Below, in pieces: positions 7,179-14,843 of a stretch of DNA of 21,097 nucleotides (the stretch's first letter is position 1; each line of letters starts with the position of its first letter). The DNA comes from CAYYFX01 sp964471155. Its GTDB lineage: Bacteria > ARS69. Under the pieces are notes generated by a model, which worked only from the letters and a program-made list of their open reading frames with translations, did no database searches and was not told where the DNA came from. Location of the stretch: positions 1 to 21,097 of the forward strand of contig CAYYFX010000070.1 of NCBI GenBank assembly GCA_964471155.1, read 5' to 3'. Made by a program: the position numbers and the translations under genes.

Positions 7179-8114
7179 ATGAAGCTGGGTGGCCCGGCCG
7201 GGGCGATCCTGGCGGCGTCGGTCGCCGCCTGCGCCCCGGGCGACGACGTGGATCCCGCGTTCGACCCGTCGGTCGCCGTCCCGGCGTTCGGCGAGGACGG
7301 GCCGCGGGTCCTCTTCGACGAGGCGCACCGGAACTGGCAGCGCGCGGCGAAGGGATACCGTCCCTTCGTCCGGCTGCTCGAGGCGGACGGTTTCCGGGTG
7401 GCGACGAACGCCCGTCCGTTGTCCCCGGAGGTCCTGGCCGGGGCGGACATCCTGGTGATCGTCAACGCCGTGGGGTCGAACGACACGAACGACGATCCGG
7501 CGTTCACGCCCGGGGAGTGCGACGCGACGGCGGACTGGGTGGCGGCGGGCGGCGCGCTGCTCCTGGTGACGGACCACTTCCCGACCGGCCACGCGGCCGA
7601 GGCGCTGGCCGCGCGCTTCGGCGTGGAGATGAGCCGGGGGCAGGTGGAGGACTCCACGCGGTTCGACGCGTCGTTCGAGTCCACCCACCTCGTGTTCGCG
7701 GCGGGCGACGGGCTCGTGCCGCACCCGATCACGGAGGGACGCGACCCGTCGGAGCGGCTCGCGCGGGTGCTCACGTTCACCGGGCAGGCCCTGCGCGCGG
7801 ATCCGCCGGCGGTGGGCTTCCTGGCGCTGTCCCCGGCGGCGCTGGCGCGGCCGCCGCGCGCGAGGGTGGAGCGGCGCGGCGGGGACGTCCGCGTGCACGT
7901 GGAGTACGGCGACGCGTCGCCGGCCGCCGGCTGGGCGCAGGGTGTCGCGCTCGAGCACGGGCGCGGCCGCGTGGTCGTGCTGGGGGAGGCGGCCATGCTC
8001 ACCGCCCGGCTCAGCTCGTACGACGGGCGCCCCATCGGGATGAACACGCCGGGCTACGACAACCGGCAGCTCGTGCTGAACCTCATGCGCTGGCTCGCGC
8101 GGCGCGGTTCCTAG
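7179..8114 (+). CDS. Lipoprotein with GATase-like (class I glutamine amidotransferase fold) domain
   Basis: A 311-residue predicted lipoprotein. The signal peptide ends in the lipobox VAAC with Cys18, followed by an acidic linker. The body reads as a Rossmann-like GATase or DUF4350-type fold: VLFDEAHRN (45-52), a helix ending LLEADGF, ILVIVNAVG (91-99), WVAAGGALLLVTDH (120-133), then GRGRVVVLGEAAML and a final NRQLVLNLMRWLAR. There is no Cys after the ILVIVNAVG strand where amidotransferases keep their nucleophile, so catalysis of that type is unlikely. The closing motif is common to uncharacterised GATase-like proteins that end a domain with NxxxWL. The ATG has GGAGG six bases upstream. The gene follows the metalloprotease by 53 bases and may be co-transcribed. 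Its role is unknown. Confidence 0.7.
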   Translation: MKLGGPAGAILAASVAACAPGDDVDPAFDPSVAVPAFGEDGPRVLFDEAHRNWQRAAKGYRPFVRLLEADGFRVATNARPLSPEVLAGADILVIVNAVGSNDTNDDPAFTPGECDATADWVAAGGALLLVTDHFPTGHAAEALAARFGVEMSRGQVEDSTRFDASFESTHLVFAAGDGLVPHPITEGRDPSERLARVLTFTGQALRADPPAVGFLALSPAALARPPRARVERRGGDVRVHVEYGDASPAAGWAQGVALEHGRGRVVVLGEAAMLTARLSSYDGRPIGMNTPGYDNRQLVLNLMRWLARRGS

Positions 8115-8695
8115 TCGAGCTCCAGCTCGATCCGCTCCACGGTGACGAGCGGGTGGGCGCCGAGCCGGTGGCGCGCCTCGATCACGAGATCCACGCGTCC
8201 GCCGGCCACGCCCTCGCCGATGAACTCGTAGTCGTGCACGGGGGAGTAGACCTCCACGCCGGCCGCGCTCTTGTCCACGTGCTCGGTGGGGGGATCCCCG
8301 GAGACGGTGACCCCGGCGGGCAGTCCCGCCAGGAGGTCGCGGATCTCCTGCGCGTAGCGCGGCGCGAACGCCTTGTAGGCGAACTCGAACTTCGCGCCGC
8401 GGACCGGGTGGGTCTCGGCCAGGCGCATGCCGTGCCGACCGAGGTCGTCGGCGTGCCGCTCCAGGAGGTCCCGCACCGCGTCGTCCACGACGGCGTGGCA
8501 CACCGGCGCGTGCAGGCCCACGGCCTCGCGGATGCGCTCCCCGAAGGACGCGCGCACGCCCTCCTCGTGGCTGAAGAACAGCTGACCCTTCGTGCGCGAG
8601 CCGGCGACGAGGCCCAGCAGCATGCCGTGGCTGCGCTCGAAGTGCCCCTCGATCACGATCTCGTGGAACCGCGGATCCTTCGCATCGGGTGTCAT
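8111..8695 (-). CDS. Conserved-looking protein of unknown function, last gene of the arc operon
   Basis: A 194-residue soluble protein with no signal peptide or membrane segment. I do not recognise the family. Visible features are an opening strand and loop EIVIEGHFERSHGMLLGLVAG (residues 12-32), LFFSHEEG (39-46), a His/Cys-bearing stretch LHAPVCHAVVDD (61-72), a predicted helix DAVRDLLERHADDL, AKFEFAYKAFAPRYAQEIRDLL (101-122), and a hydrophobic C-terminal strand VTVERIELELD. His18, His24, His62, His67 and Cys66 could form a metal site, but that is speculation. It starts only four bases after the stop of the transporter gene, so it is almost certainly translated from the arcA-arcB-transporter message. 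Its TAG stop overlaps that of the convergent lipoprotein gene in a shared CTAG. Confidence 0.8.
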   Translation of the reverse strand: MTPDAKDPRFHEIVIEGHFERSHGMLLGLVAGSRTKGQLFFSHEEGVRASFGERIREAVGLHAPVCHAVVDDAVRDLLERHADDLGRHGMRLAETHPVRGAKFEFAYKAFAPRYAQEIRDLLAGLPAGVTVSGDPPTEHVDKSAAGVEVYSPVHDYEFIGEGVAGGRVDLVIEARHRLGAHPLVTVERIELELD

Positions 8696-8699
8696 GCGG

Positions 8700-10118
8700 C
8701 TACCCCCGGAAGAACAGGAACGTGACGACGACGAAGCACGGGATCAGGATGGGCACCGAGTACTTCACCATGTAGCCGAAGAACGACGGCATGGGGATGC
8801 CCGCCTCCTCCGCGATCGCCTTCACCATGAAGTTCGGCGCGTTGCCGATGTAGGTGTTCGCGCCCATGAACACCGCGCCCGCCGAGATGGCCTGCAGCCG
8901 GTGCACGAACTCGGCGCTCAGCGCCTCCGGGGCGCCGTACCCCAGGAGCCCCGGGACCGCGCTCTCCGGCACTCCCATGCTGCCGAGGGCCGTGTTGAAG
9001 AACGTGAGGTAGGTGGGCGCGTTGTCCAGGAAGCTGGAGAGGGCGCCGGTGGCCCAGAAGTAGTGGGCGGGGTCGTTCACGGCGCGGATGAGCGCAGCCA
9101 GCGCCCCGTGCTCGCCCGCCTGCAGGATCTTCAGGGCCGGGATGATGGTCATGAAGATGCCGGCGAAGAGGTACGCCACCTCCAGGATGGGCCCCCAGGA
9201 GAACCCGTTCTTCTCGCGCAGGACCTTCCTCGTCGTGACCAGCGACAGGATCCCGGCCAGGAGCAGCGCGGCGTCCCGGACCAGGTTCTGCACGTCCACG
9301 TGCAGGTGTCCGTACACGGGCAGCGAGGCCAGCTTCACGCTCCCGGAGAAGAGCACCGCGCCCATGATCATCAGCAGGAAGACGAGGTTGTGCAGGCCCT
9401 CCAGACGGACCCCGCCGCCCGCCGCCACCGGCGCCGCGGCGCCGTCCTCCTTCCGGACCTTGACCGTGTCCAGCAGGAAGAAGCCGACGATCAGGAGCAC
9501 CGTGACCGTGAGCATGTGCGGCAGGAGCCCCTTCGTGACCCAGAAGAACGGCACGCCGTGCAGGAACCCGAGGAAGAGCGGGGGGTCGCCCAGCGGCGTG
9601 AGCGAGCCGCCCACGTTGGCCACCAGGAAGATGAAGAACACGATGACGTGGACCTTGTCCCTGCGCCACTCGTTCGCGCGCAGCAGCGGGCGGATCATCA
9701 CCATGGCCGCGCCCGTGGTCCCGATCCAGGAGGCCAGCAGCGTGCCCACGAGCAGGAGCGTCGTGTTCACCATCGGCGTGCCGCGCAGCGTCCCGCCCAC
9801 GTAGATGCCGCCGGCCACCGTGAACAGCGCCCACAGGAGGATGATGAACGGGATGTAGTCCACGAGGTAGATGTGCAGGATCTCGCCGAGCGCGTCGCCC
9901 CGGTACACGAGGAGGAACGGCACCGCGAACGCGAGCGCCCAGAAGGCGGAGACCTTCGGGTAGTGGTGGTGCCAGAAGCGCGGCGCGACGAGCGGGAAGA
10001 GCGCGATCGACAGCAGGATCCCGGCGAAGGGGACGGCGCTCCACAGCGGCAGCACCGACCCCAGGTCCACGGCGTGCTCCGCGGCGTGCGCCGCGGCTTC
10101 CCCGGCAGCGTGCTCCAC
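8700..10118 (-). CDS. Ion-transporter-superfamily permease (NhaD/CitMHS-like), possible sodium:proton antiporter
   Basis: A 472-residue integral membrane protein with roughly 11-12 hydrophobic segments. Superfamily signatures are the two half-site loops NVGGSLTPLGDPP (168-180) and GANTYIGNAPNFMV (419-432), plus SSFLDNAPTYLTF (361-373), where the DNAPT motif is typical of the NhaD/ArsB/citrate-transporter group. It most resembles proteins annotated as sodium:proton antiporters of the CitMHS_2 type. Gene order places it where arginine deiminase operons carry the arginine/ornithine exchanger arcD, yet it is not an APC-family exchanger. Substrate is therefore open: Na+/H+ exchange, or export of an organic ion. 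The N-terminus is His/Ala/Glu-rich (VEHAAGEAAAHAAEHA). GTG 10118 was chosen because GGAGG lies seven bases upstream; GTG 10124 is also in frame. Confidence 0.82.
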   Translation of the reverse strand: MEHAAGEAAAHAAEHAVDLGSVLPLWSAVPFAGILLSIALFPLVAPRFWHHHYPKVSAFWALAFAVPFLLVYRGDALGEILHIYLVDYIPFIILLWALFTVAGGIYVGGTLRGTPMVNTTLLLVGTLLASWIGTTGAAMVMIRPLLRANEWRRDKVHVIVFFIFLVANVGGSLTPLGDPPLFLGFLHGVPFFWVTKGLLPHMLTVTVLLIVGFFLLDTVKVRKEDGAAAPVAAGGGVRLEGLHNLVFLLMIMGAVLFSGSVKLASLPVYGHLHVDVQNLVRDAALLLAGILSLVTTRKVLREKNGFSWGPILEVAYLFAGIFMTIIPALKILQAGEHGALAALIRAVNDPAHYFWATGALSSFLDNAPTYLTFFNTALGSMGVPESAVPGLLGYGAPEALSAEFVHRLQAISAGAVFMGANTYIGNAPNFMVKAIAEEAGIPMPSFFGYMVKYSVPILIPCFVVVTFLFFRG

Positions 10119-10125
10119 GTCCACC

Positions 10126-10130
10126 CCTCC
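10126..10130 (-). promoter_or_regulatory. Ribosome-binding site of the transporter gene, overlapping the arcB stop
   Basis: On the minus strand the arcB stop runs directly into the site as TAGGAGGGG. GGAGG at 10126-10130 is seven bases before GTG 10118 but only one base before GTG 10124, which favours 10118 and implies translational coupling with arcB. Confidence 0.5.
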
Positions 10131-11113
10131 TAGCGACCGGCGGTCGCCACCATCACCGCCTTGATCGTGTGCAGGCGGTTCTCCGCCTGGTCGAACACCT
10201 TCGACGCCGGGCTCTCGAACACCTCGTCCGTGGCCTCGCAGATGTCCGGGAACTTGCGGGCCAGCTCGGTCTGGTCGTCATGGAAGCAGGGCAGGCAGTG
10301 CAGGAAGATGGTGTCCTCCCGGCCCGAGGCCCGCATCATCCCGGCCGTGACGCGGTAGTCCTTCAGGAGCCCGATGCGCTCCGGGATCTTGGCCTCCTCG
10401 CCCATGGACGCCCACACGTCCGTGTACACCACGTGCGTGCCCTTCACCGCCTCGGCCACGGAGTCCGTCACGGTGATGCGCGCGCGCGTGACCTTGGCGA
10501 TCTCCTCCACGCGGCGGCGCAGGGCGGGGTCCGGGTGCAGGGACTTCGGCGACCCGATCCGGAAGTCCATCCCCATCTTCGCGGCCCCGATCATGAGGGA
10601 GGACGCCACGTTGTTCCGCCCGTCCCCCACGTACGTGAACGCCACCTTGCGCAGGTCGTCGCCGAAGCTCTCCCGGGCGGTGAGGAAGTCCGCCAGCACC
10701 TGCGTGGGGTGGTAGCGGTCCGTCAGGCCGTTCCACACGGGGACCCCCGCCCACCGCGCCAGCTCCTCGATCTTCCCGTGCTCGAAGCCGCGGTACTGGA
10801 TGCCGTCGAACATGCGGCCGAGCACGCGGGCCACGTCCTTGATGCTCTCCTTGATGCCGAGCCGGATGTCGTCGCGGCCCAGGTACTCCGGGTGCGCCCC
10901 CTCGTCCACGCACGCGGTGACGAAGGCGCAGCGCGTGCGCGTGGACGGCTTCTCGAAGATGAGCGCGATGCTCTTGCCCTCGAGGTTGCGGCCGCGCCGG
11001 CCGGCGGCCTTGTCCGCCTTCAGCGTGGCGGAGAGCCGCAGCAGCCAGTCGATCTCCTCGGGCGTGAAGTCCAGGAGCGTGAGGAAGTGTCGGCCGCGAA
11101 GGTTGAACGCCAT
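10130..11113 (-). CDS. arcB: Ornithine carbamoyltransferase, probably catabolic
   Basis: Interconverts citrulline plus phosphate with ornithine plus carbamoyl phosphate in the cytoplasm. The 327 residues show the carbamoyl-phosphate motif STRTR (57-61, in FEKPSTRTRCAF), HPTQ (135-138), the ornithine loop SMGEE (237-241) and HCLP (272-275) with the catalytic Cys. Length and motifs are complete. The sequence alone does not separate anabolic ArgF from catabolic ArcB, but the gene directly follows arginine deiminase in the same operon (31 bases apart), so the catabolic direction, splitting citrulline, is the better inference. The ATG at 11113 has GGGAGGAA ten bases upstream. No carbamate kinase gene, the usual ATP-yielding third step, lies in this window. 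Confidence 0.93.
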   Translation of the reverse strand: MAFNLRGRHFLTLLDFTPEEIDWLLRLSATLKADKAAGRRGRNLEGKSIALIFEKPSTRTRCAFVTACVDEGAHPEYLGRDDIRLGIKESIKDVARVLGRMFDGIQYRGFEHGKIEELARWAGVPVWNGLTDRYHPTQVLADFLTARESFGDDLRKVAFTYVGDGRNNVASSLMIGAAKMGMDFRIGSPKSLHPDPALRRRVEEIAKVTRARITVTDSVAEAVKGTHVVYTDVWASMGEEAKIPERIGLLKDYRVTAGMMRASGREDTIFLHCLPCFHDDQTELARKFPDICEATDEVFESPASKVFDQAENRLHTIKAVMVATAGR

Positions 11114-11144
11114 GGTCGTCCGGTTCCTCCCGGCAAGGCCGGGT

Positions 11145-12377
11145 CTAGTGGCCCCAATCGACGGGGTCGCGCAGCAGCGGCTGCGTCATGCAGCGGCTGC
11201 CGCCGCGACCCCGGCACAGCTCCGAAGCGTCGAGCTCCAGCACCTCCACGCCGGCGTCGCGCAGGCGCTGGTTCGTCTCCTGGTTCCGCCGGTACCCGAT
11301 CACCACGCCGGGCGCGATGGCCACGGTGTTGTGGCCGTCGTCCCACTGCTCGCGGATGTAGTTGATCTCGCCCTCGCCGGACGCCACGAGCGCCAGGTCC
11401 GTCTTCAGGCACTTGCGCAGCGCCGCCTCCAGGCCGGCCGCCCGCGTGACCGCGAGGTCCCCGCCGCGCGCCGGGCGCAGGATGAACACCTCCATGCCGG
11501 GCGCCACGCCGGGGAAGAAGTTGAACTTCCCCACGTCCACCATGGTGAGCACCGTGTCGAGGTGCATGATGGCGCGGCCGCGCCGGAAGTGCACCACGAT
11601 CACCTGGTTCACGCTCGAGCGCTCGAACAGCCGCAGCGTCACGTTCTCCACCGCGGCCGGCGTGGTGCGCTCCCCGCAGCCGATGAGCACGGTGTGCGGA
11701 TCCAGCACCAGCACGTCCCCGCCCTCGATGGACGCCGGGTACACGTCCTCGGGCTGGTTCCCGTACCACACCTTGAAGTCGTCGCCGCGGAACAGCGGGT
11801 GGTACTTGTAGATGCCGCGGAGATAGCGGGCCTCGCGGGCGCGGGCGGGCGTGGCCAGCGCCCCCAGGAGCACGCCGTCCGCGATCCACGCCGCGTTGTC
11901 CCGCATGAAGAACAGGTTCGGCAGGGGCGTCAGCACGTAGTCGAAACGGTCCGCGTGGATCGACGCGAAGCGGTCGTCGATGCCCCAGTCCTTCAGCTCG
12001 CGCTTGAGCAGCCCCGCGAGCAGGACGTCCAGCAGGTCCTCCACGCTGCACTCGCGCAGCTCCTTCCGGAGCCGGTCGCACAGCATCCGCCCGCAGACCG
12101 GGGGCGTGATGACGTCGTCCACGACGAGGCCGCGCACGTCCGCGTCGGCCAGGATCTCGGCCAGGAGGTCCCGGAAGTACAGCACCTCCACGCCGCGCTC
12201 GCGCAGGATCCCGACGAAACGGTCGTGCTCCTCCTGGGCGCGCTCCACCCAGAGGATGTCGTCGAACAGGAGCATCTCCTTGTTCGACGGCGTCAGCCGC
12301 GCGATCTCGAGCCCCGGCCGGTGCACGAGGACCTTGCGCAACCGCCCGATCTCGGATGTGACCTGGTAGGCAGACAT
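11145..12377 (-). CDS. arcA: Arginine deiminase
   Basis: Hydrolyses arginine to citrulline and ammonia, the first step of the arginine deiminase pathway. The 410-residue length is standard. All active-site motifs are present: PLPNLFFMRD (151-160), EGGD (218-221), IMHLDTV (270-276) with His272 and Asp274, WDDGHNT (345-351), and RGGSRCMTQPL with the nucleophile Cys396. It is the first gene of a four-gene operon running leftward to arcB, the permease and the 194-residue protein. The ATG at 12377 is preceded by GGAG at ten bases. It is divergent from the glutaryl-CoA dehydrogenase gene. In many bacteria this pathway serves energy or acid stress; whether it does here depends on a carbamate kinase elsewhere in the genome. 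Confidence 0.95.
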   Translation of the reverse strand: MSAYQVTSEIGRLRKVLVHRPGLEIARLTPSNKEMLLFDDILWVERAQEEHDRFVGILRERGVEVLYFRDLLAEILADADVRGLVVDDVITPPVCGRMLCDRLRKELRECSVEDLLDVLLAGLLKRELKDWGIDDRFASIHADRFDYVLTPLPNLFFMRDNAAWIADGVLLGALATPARAREARYLRGIYKYHPLFRGDDFKVWYGNQPEDVYPASIEGGDVLVLDPHTVLIGCGERTTPAAVENVTLRLFERSSVNQVIVVHFRRGRAIMHLDTVLTMVDVGKFNFFPGVAPGMEVFILRPARGGDLAVTRAAGLEAALRKCLKTDLALVASGEGEINYIREQWDDGHNTVAIAPGVVIGYRRNQETNQRLRDAGVEVLELDASELCRGRGGSRCMTQPLLRDPVDWGH

Positions 12378-12401
12378 GGATTCCGGTCTCCGCGAGTCGT
12401 G

Positions 12402-12430
12402 AATGTCGCGCAGGTCGGGAATCGGCGCAA
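12402..12430 (-). promoter_or_regulatory. Possible promoter of the arc operon
   Basis: TTGCGC (12425-12430) and GACATT (12402-12407) are 17 bases apart on the minus strand. The -35 matches the one used by the rhomboid gene exactly, but the -10 lacks the leading T seen in the other promoters here. Confidence 0.3.
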
Positions 12431-12496
12431 CCACGGACGGCGGCGGCCGCCGGGCCGGCTCCCGGCCCCCCCCTCGCCACCGGCGGCGGCGTCCGG

Positions 12497-12502
12497 TATC
12501 CT
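12497..12502 (+). promoter_or_regulatory. Possible -10 element of the glutaryl-CoA dehydrogenase gene
   Basis: TATCCT lies 31 bases before the ATG and fits the TAnnnT pattern of this window. No TTG-type -35 is visible at the right distance, so the promoter may depend on an activator or be something else. Confidence 0.35.
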
Positions 12503-12533
12503 CCCCCTTTCCACCCGGCACGAAGGGAACCGC

Positions 12534-13727
12534 ATGGCCACCGTCTCCGCGCCCCGGATCCTCGCCGTCGACGAGCTGGTCTCGCTCGACGAGTTCCTGA
12601 CCGACGAGGAGCGCCGCGTCCGGGACGCCGTCCGCCGCTTCCTCGCCGACCGCTACCTCCCGCACGTGGACGAGTGGTTCGAGAAGGAGCATTTCCCGCG
12701 GGAGCTGATCCCGGAGATCGCGGCGCTCGGCGTGCTCGGCATGAACATCGACGGCTGGGGCTGCGCCGGCATGGGGGACGTGGCGTACGGACTCGCGCTG
12801 CAGGAGCTGGAGTACGCCGACTCGGGGCTGCGCAGCTTCGTCTCCGTGCAGGGGTCGCTGTGCATGTATCCCATCCTGCGCTACGGGTCGGACGCGCAGA
12901 AGGACCGGTGGCTCCCGCGCATGGCCGCGGGGGAGCTGATCGGCTGCTTCGGCCTCACGGAGCCGGACGCCGGCTCGGATCCGGGCGCCATGAAGACGCG
13001 CGCCCGCCGGGACGGGGACTCGTGGATCCTGAACGGCGCCAAGATGTGGATCACGAACTCCCCGCAGGCGCACCTGGCGGTCGTGTGGGCGAAGACCGAG
13101 GGGGAGGACGTGGCGTCCATCCGCGGGTTCGTCGTGGAGCGCGGCACGAAGGGCTTCGAGACGCCCACGATGAAGCGGAAGATGTCGCTGCGCGCCTCGG
13201 AGACGGGGGAGATCGTGCTGCAGGACTGCCGCGTTCCGGACGCGAACCGGCTGGAGAAGGCCGCGGGCCTCGGCGCGCCGCTGGCCTGCCTCAACCAGGC
13301 GCGCTTCGGGATCGCTTCCGGCGCCGTCGGCGCCGCCCGCGCCTGCTACGACGCGGCCGTCCGGTACGCGAAGGAGCGCATCGCCTTCGGCGCGCCCATC
13401 GCGGCCAAGCAGATGATCCAGAAGCAGCTCGTGGACATGGCCGAGGCCATCGCGCGCGGGCAGGTGCTCTCGCTGCACCTGGGCCGGCTCAAGGAGCGCG
13501 GCAAGCTGCAGCCGCACCACGTCAGCCTCGCGAAGCGGAACAACGTGGCCATGGCCCTGGACGTGGCGCGCACGGCGCGCTCCATCCTGGGCGCGAACGG
13601 GATCTCCGTGGAGTACCCCGTGATCCGGCACATGCTGAACCTGGAGTCGGTCTACACCTACGAGGGCACGCACGAGGTGCACACGCTCATCCTCGGGCGC
13701 GCCCTCACCGGCGAGGATGCGTTCTGA
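12534..13727 (+). CDS. gcdH: Glutaryl-CoA dehydrogenase (acyl-CoA dehydrogenase family)
   Basis: FAD enzyme that oxidises and decarboxylates glutaryl-CoA to crotonyl-CoA in lysine, hydroxylysine and tryptophan degradation. The 397 residues show the acyl-CoA dehydrogenase signatures GCFGLTEPDAGSDP (137-150) and a C-terminal YTYEGTHEVHTLILGRALTG, where Glu377 is the catalytic base. Arg100 in GLRSFVSVQGSL sits where the human enzyme has Arg94, which binds the distal carboxylate of glutaryl-CoA. This supports glutaryl over monocarboxylic substrates. The ATG has AAGGGA five bases upstream. It is transcribed away from the arc operon and meets the lipoprotein gene at 13758 tail to tail. The electron-transfer flavoprotein partner and other pathway genes are not in view. 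Confidence 0.9.
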   Translation: MATVSAPRILAVDELVSLDEFLTDEERRVRDAVRRFLADRYLPHVDEWFEKEHFPRELIPEIAALGVLGMNIDGWGCAGMGDVAYGLALQELEYADSGLRSFVSVQGSLCMYPILRYGSDAQKDRWLPRMAAGELIGCFGLTEPDAGSDPGAMKTRARRDGDSWILNGAKMWITNSPQAHLAVVWAKTEGEDVASIRGFVVERGTKGFETPTMKRKMSLRASETGEIVLQDCRVPDANRLEKAAGLGAPLACLNQARFGIASGAVGAARACYDAAVRYAKERIAFGAPIAAKQMIQKQLVDMAEAIARGQVLSLHLGRLKERGKLQPHHVSLAKRNNVAMALDVARTARSILGANGISVEYPVIRHMLNLESVYTYEGTHEVHTLILGRALTGEDAF

Positions 13728-13757
13728 CCCCCGGAGGAGGAGCCCCGCCGGCGCGGA

Positions 13758-14738
13758 TCAGGGCGCCACGTAGCCCCAGTACACGCCGGGGAACTCGCCG
13801 GCGAGGACGCGGGACGGCTCGGCGCTCTCCGGCGTCGTGGCCCACAGCACCGCGGTGAACGGCGTGAGCGACACGGCCCGCTGCCCGGTCAGGTGGCTGC
13901 GTGCCTCGTCCGCCGTGAACCGGCTGCCCACGCCTTCCAGCGTGATCCCGTGCAGCGCCGGATCGTCGAGCGCGCCGCCCGAGTTCGCCACCAGGCGGAC
14001 GTCCCCGCCCAGGACCTCGCGCAGCCGCTGCGTGTAGAGGGGGCGATTGGCCGCCCACTGCGCCGCCACGTCCTCGATCCGGTCCGCGATCCCGTCGCCG
14101 TCCACGTCGAAGTTCGTCGTCTGCGCGAGCACGGCCGCGCGCCGCCAGTTCGGGTACACGGCGTTGCACTGGTCCAGGTACATGCCGTCCCAGCCCGCCG
14201 CCATGGTCACGTCCCGGTGGAACGCCACGACGATCTCGATGATCTCCGGGCGGAAGACGTACTGCGGGAGGCCGGATCCCGGCGTCCCGTCGTACCCCTG
14301 GACGCGGACCACCCCGCCGGTGTCGAGGTTCGTCAGGCACAGGGACGAGTCGAAGACGGCCTCGAACGCGTCCCAGTAGGGGTTCCCCAGGTGGTTCCCC
14401 AGCGGGAGGTCCTGCGAGTTCCAGTACGCCAGGAGCACCGCGTCCGGCAGGTCCGCCCGGATCCGGGCCACGGTCTCCGCGGGAATGGAGGGCGAACAGA
14501 CCAGCAGGGAGTACCGCTCGTACGCCCCCGGCCAGTCCTCGGCCCGGACGTCCGCAGCGTGCAGGATGAAGTAGGCCTCGGGGACGCTCTCGGGAACCTC
14601 GTCCGGCAACGGCCCCGGGACGTCCGGCCCGAGCGGGAACCTCTGTGCCGGCGTGATGCAGCCTGCGAGGAGGCTTGCGGAAAGCGCGATCAGGGCGCAC
14701 GGACGCGCCGCCAGCGGAAGCCAGAGTGCACGAGTCAT
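13758..14738 (-). CDS. Lipoprotein resembling putative TIM-barrel glycosidases (GHL15/GH114-like) with an EF-hand-like loop
   Basis: A 326-residue lipoprotein: the signal peptide ends in LLAGC with Cys27. The body resembles the poorly characterised putative glycoside hydrolases related to GH114. Strand-end motifs include YSLLVCSPS (76-84), VLLAYWNSQ (101-109), GWDGMYLDQ (182-190) and ITLEGVGSRF (265-274). Asp188 and Glu268 are in positions where related barrels carry nucleophile and acid/base residues. Between them, residues 211-222 (DVDGDGIADRIE) form a complete 12-residue EF-hand calcium loop with acidic residues at positions 1, 3, 5, 9 and 12. A start at 14789 would add 17 residues ahead of the signal peptide, so 14738 is preferred, although its ribosome-binding site is weak. 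No promoter is obvious. Activity is inferred; cell-surface sugar cleavage is one possibility. Confidence 0.65.
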   Translation of the reverse strand: MTRALWLPLAARPCALIALSASLLAGCITPAQRFPLGPDVPGPLPDEVPESVPEAYFILHAADVRAEDWPGAYERYSLLVCSPSIPAETVARIRADLPDAVLLAYWNSQDLPLGNHLGNPYWDAFEAVFDSSLCLTNLDTGGVVRVQGYDGTPGSGLPQYVFRPEIIEIVVAFHRDVTMAAGWDGMYLDQCNAVYPNWRRAAVLAQTTNFDVDGDGIADRIEDVAAQWAANRPLYTQRLREVLGGDVRLVANSGGALDDPALHGITLEGVGSRFTADEARSHLTGQRAVSLTPFTAVLWATTPESAEPSRVLAGEFPGVYWGYVAP

Positions 14739-14843
14739 GATCGGTTTCGCCGAGGAATCGGGTGAGGGACGGTGTGAGCCGCCCCTCATCCCTGCACCGA
14801 TCGTGCCCGACGAGTCGCACCACGCCGAGGGTGAGCCGACCCC

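Noticed and set aside
7312..7323. DEAH in the lipoprotein, resembling a helicase motif
   Set aside because: It occurs alone, without Walker A or other helicase motifs, in a lipid-anchored protein; chance.
8592..10133. A 513-residue plus-strand frame across the transporter region
   Set aside because: It is highly charged and low-complexity, with no family features, and is antisense to a permease with clear signature motifs.
12449..12466. A six-pair hairpin (GCCGGG/CCCGGC) upstream of the glutaryl-CoA dehydrogenase -10
   Set aside because: Short GC stems arise constantly at this composition, and it lies outside both predicted transcripts.
11145..13682. A continuous minus frame that would extend arginine deiminase to 845 residues
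   Set aside because: The N-terminal half is antisense to glutaryl-CoA dehydrogenase. The 410-residue form starting at 12377 has the standard family length.
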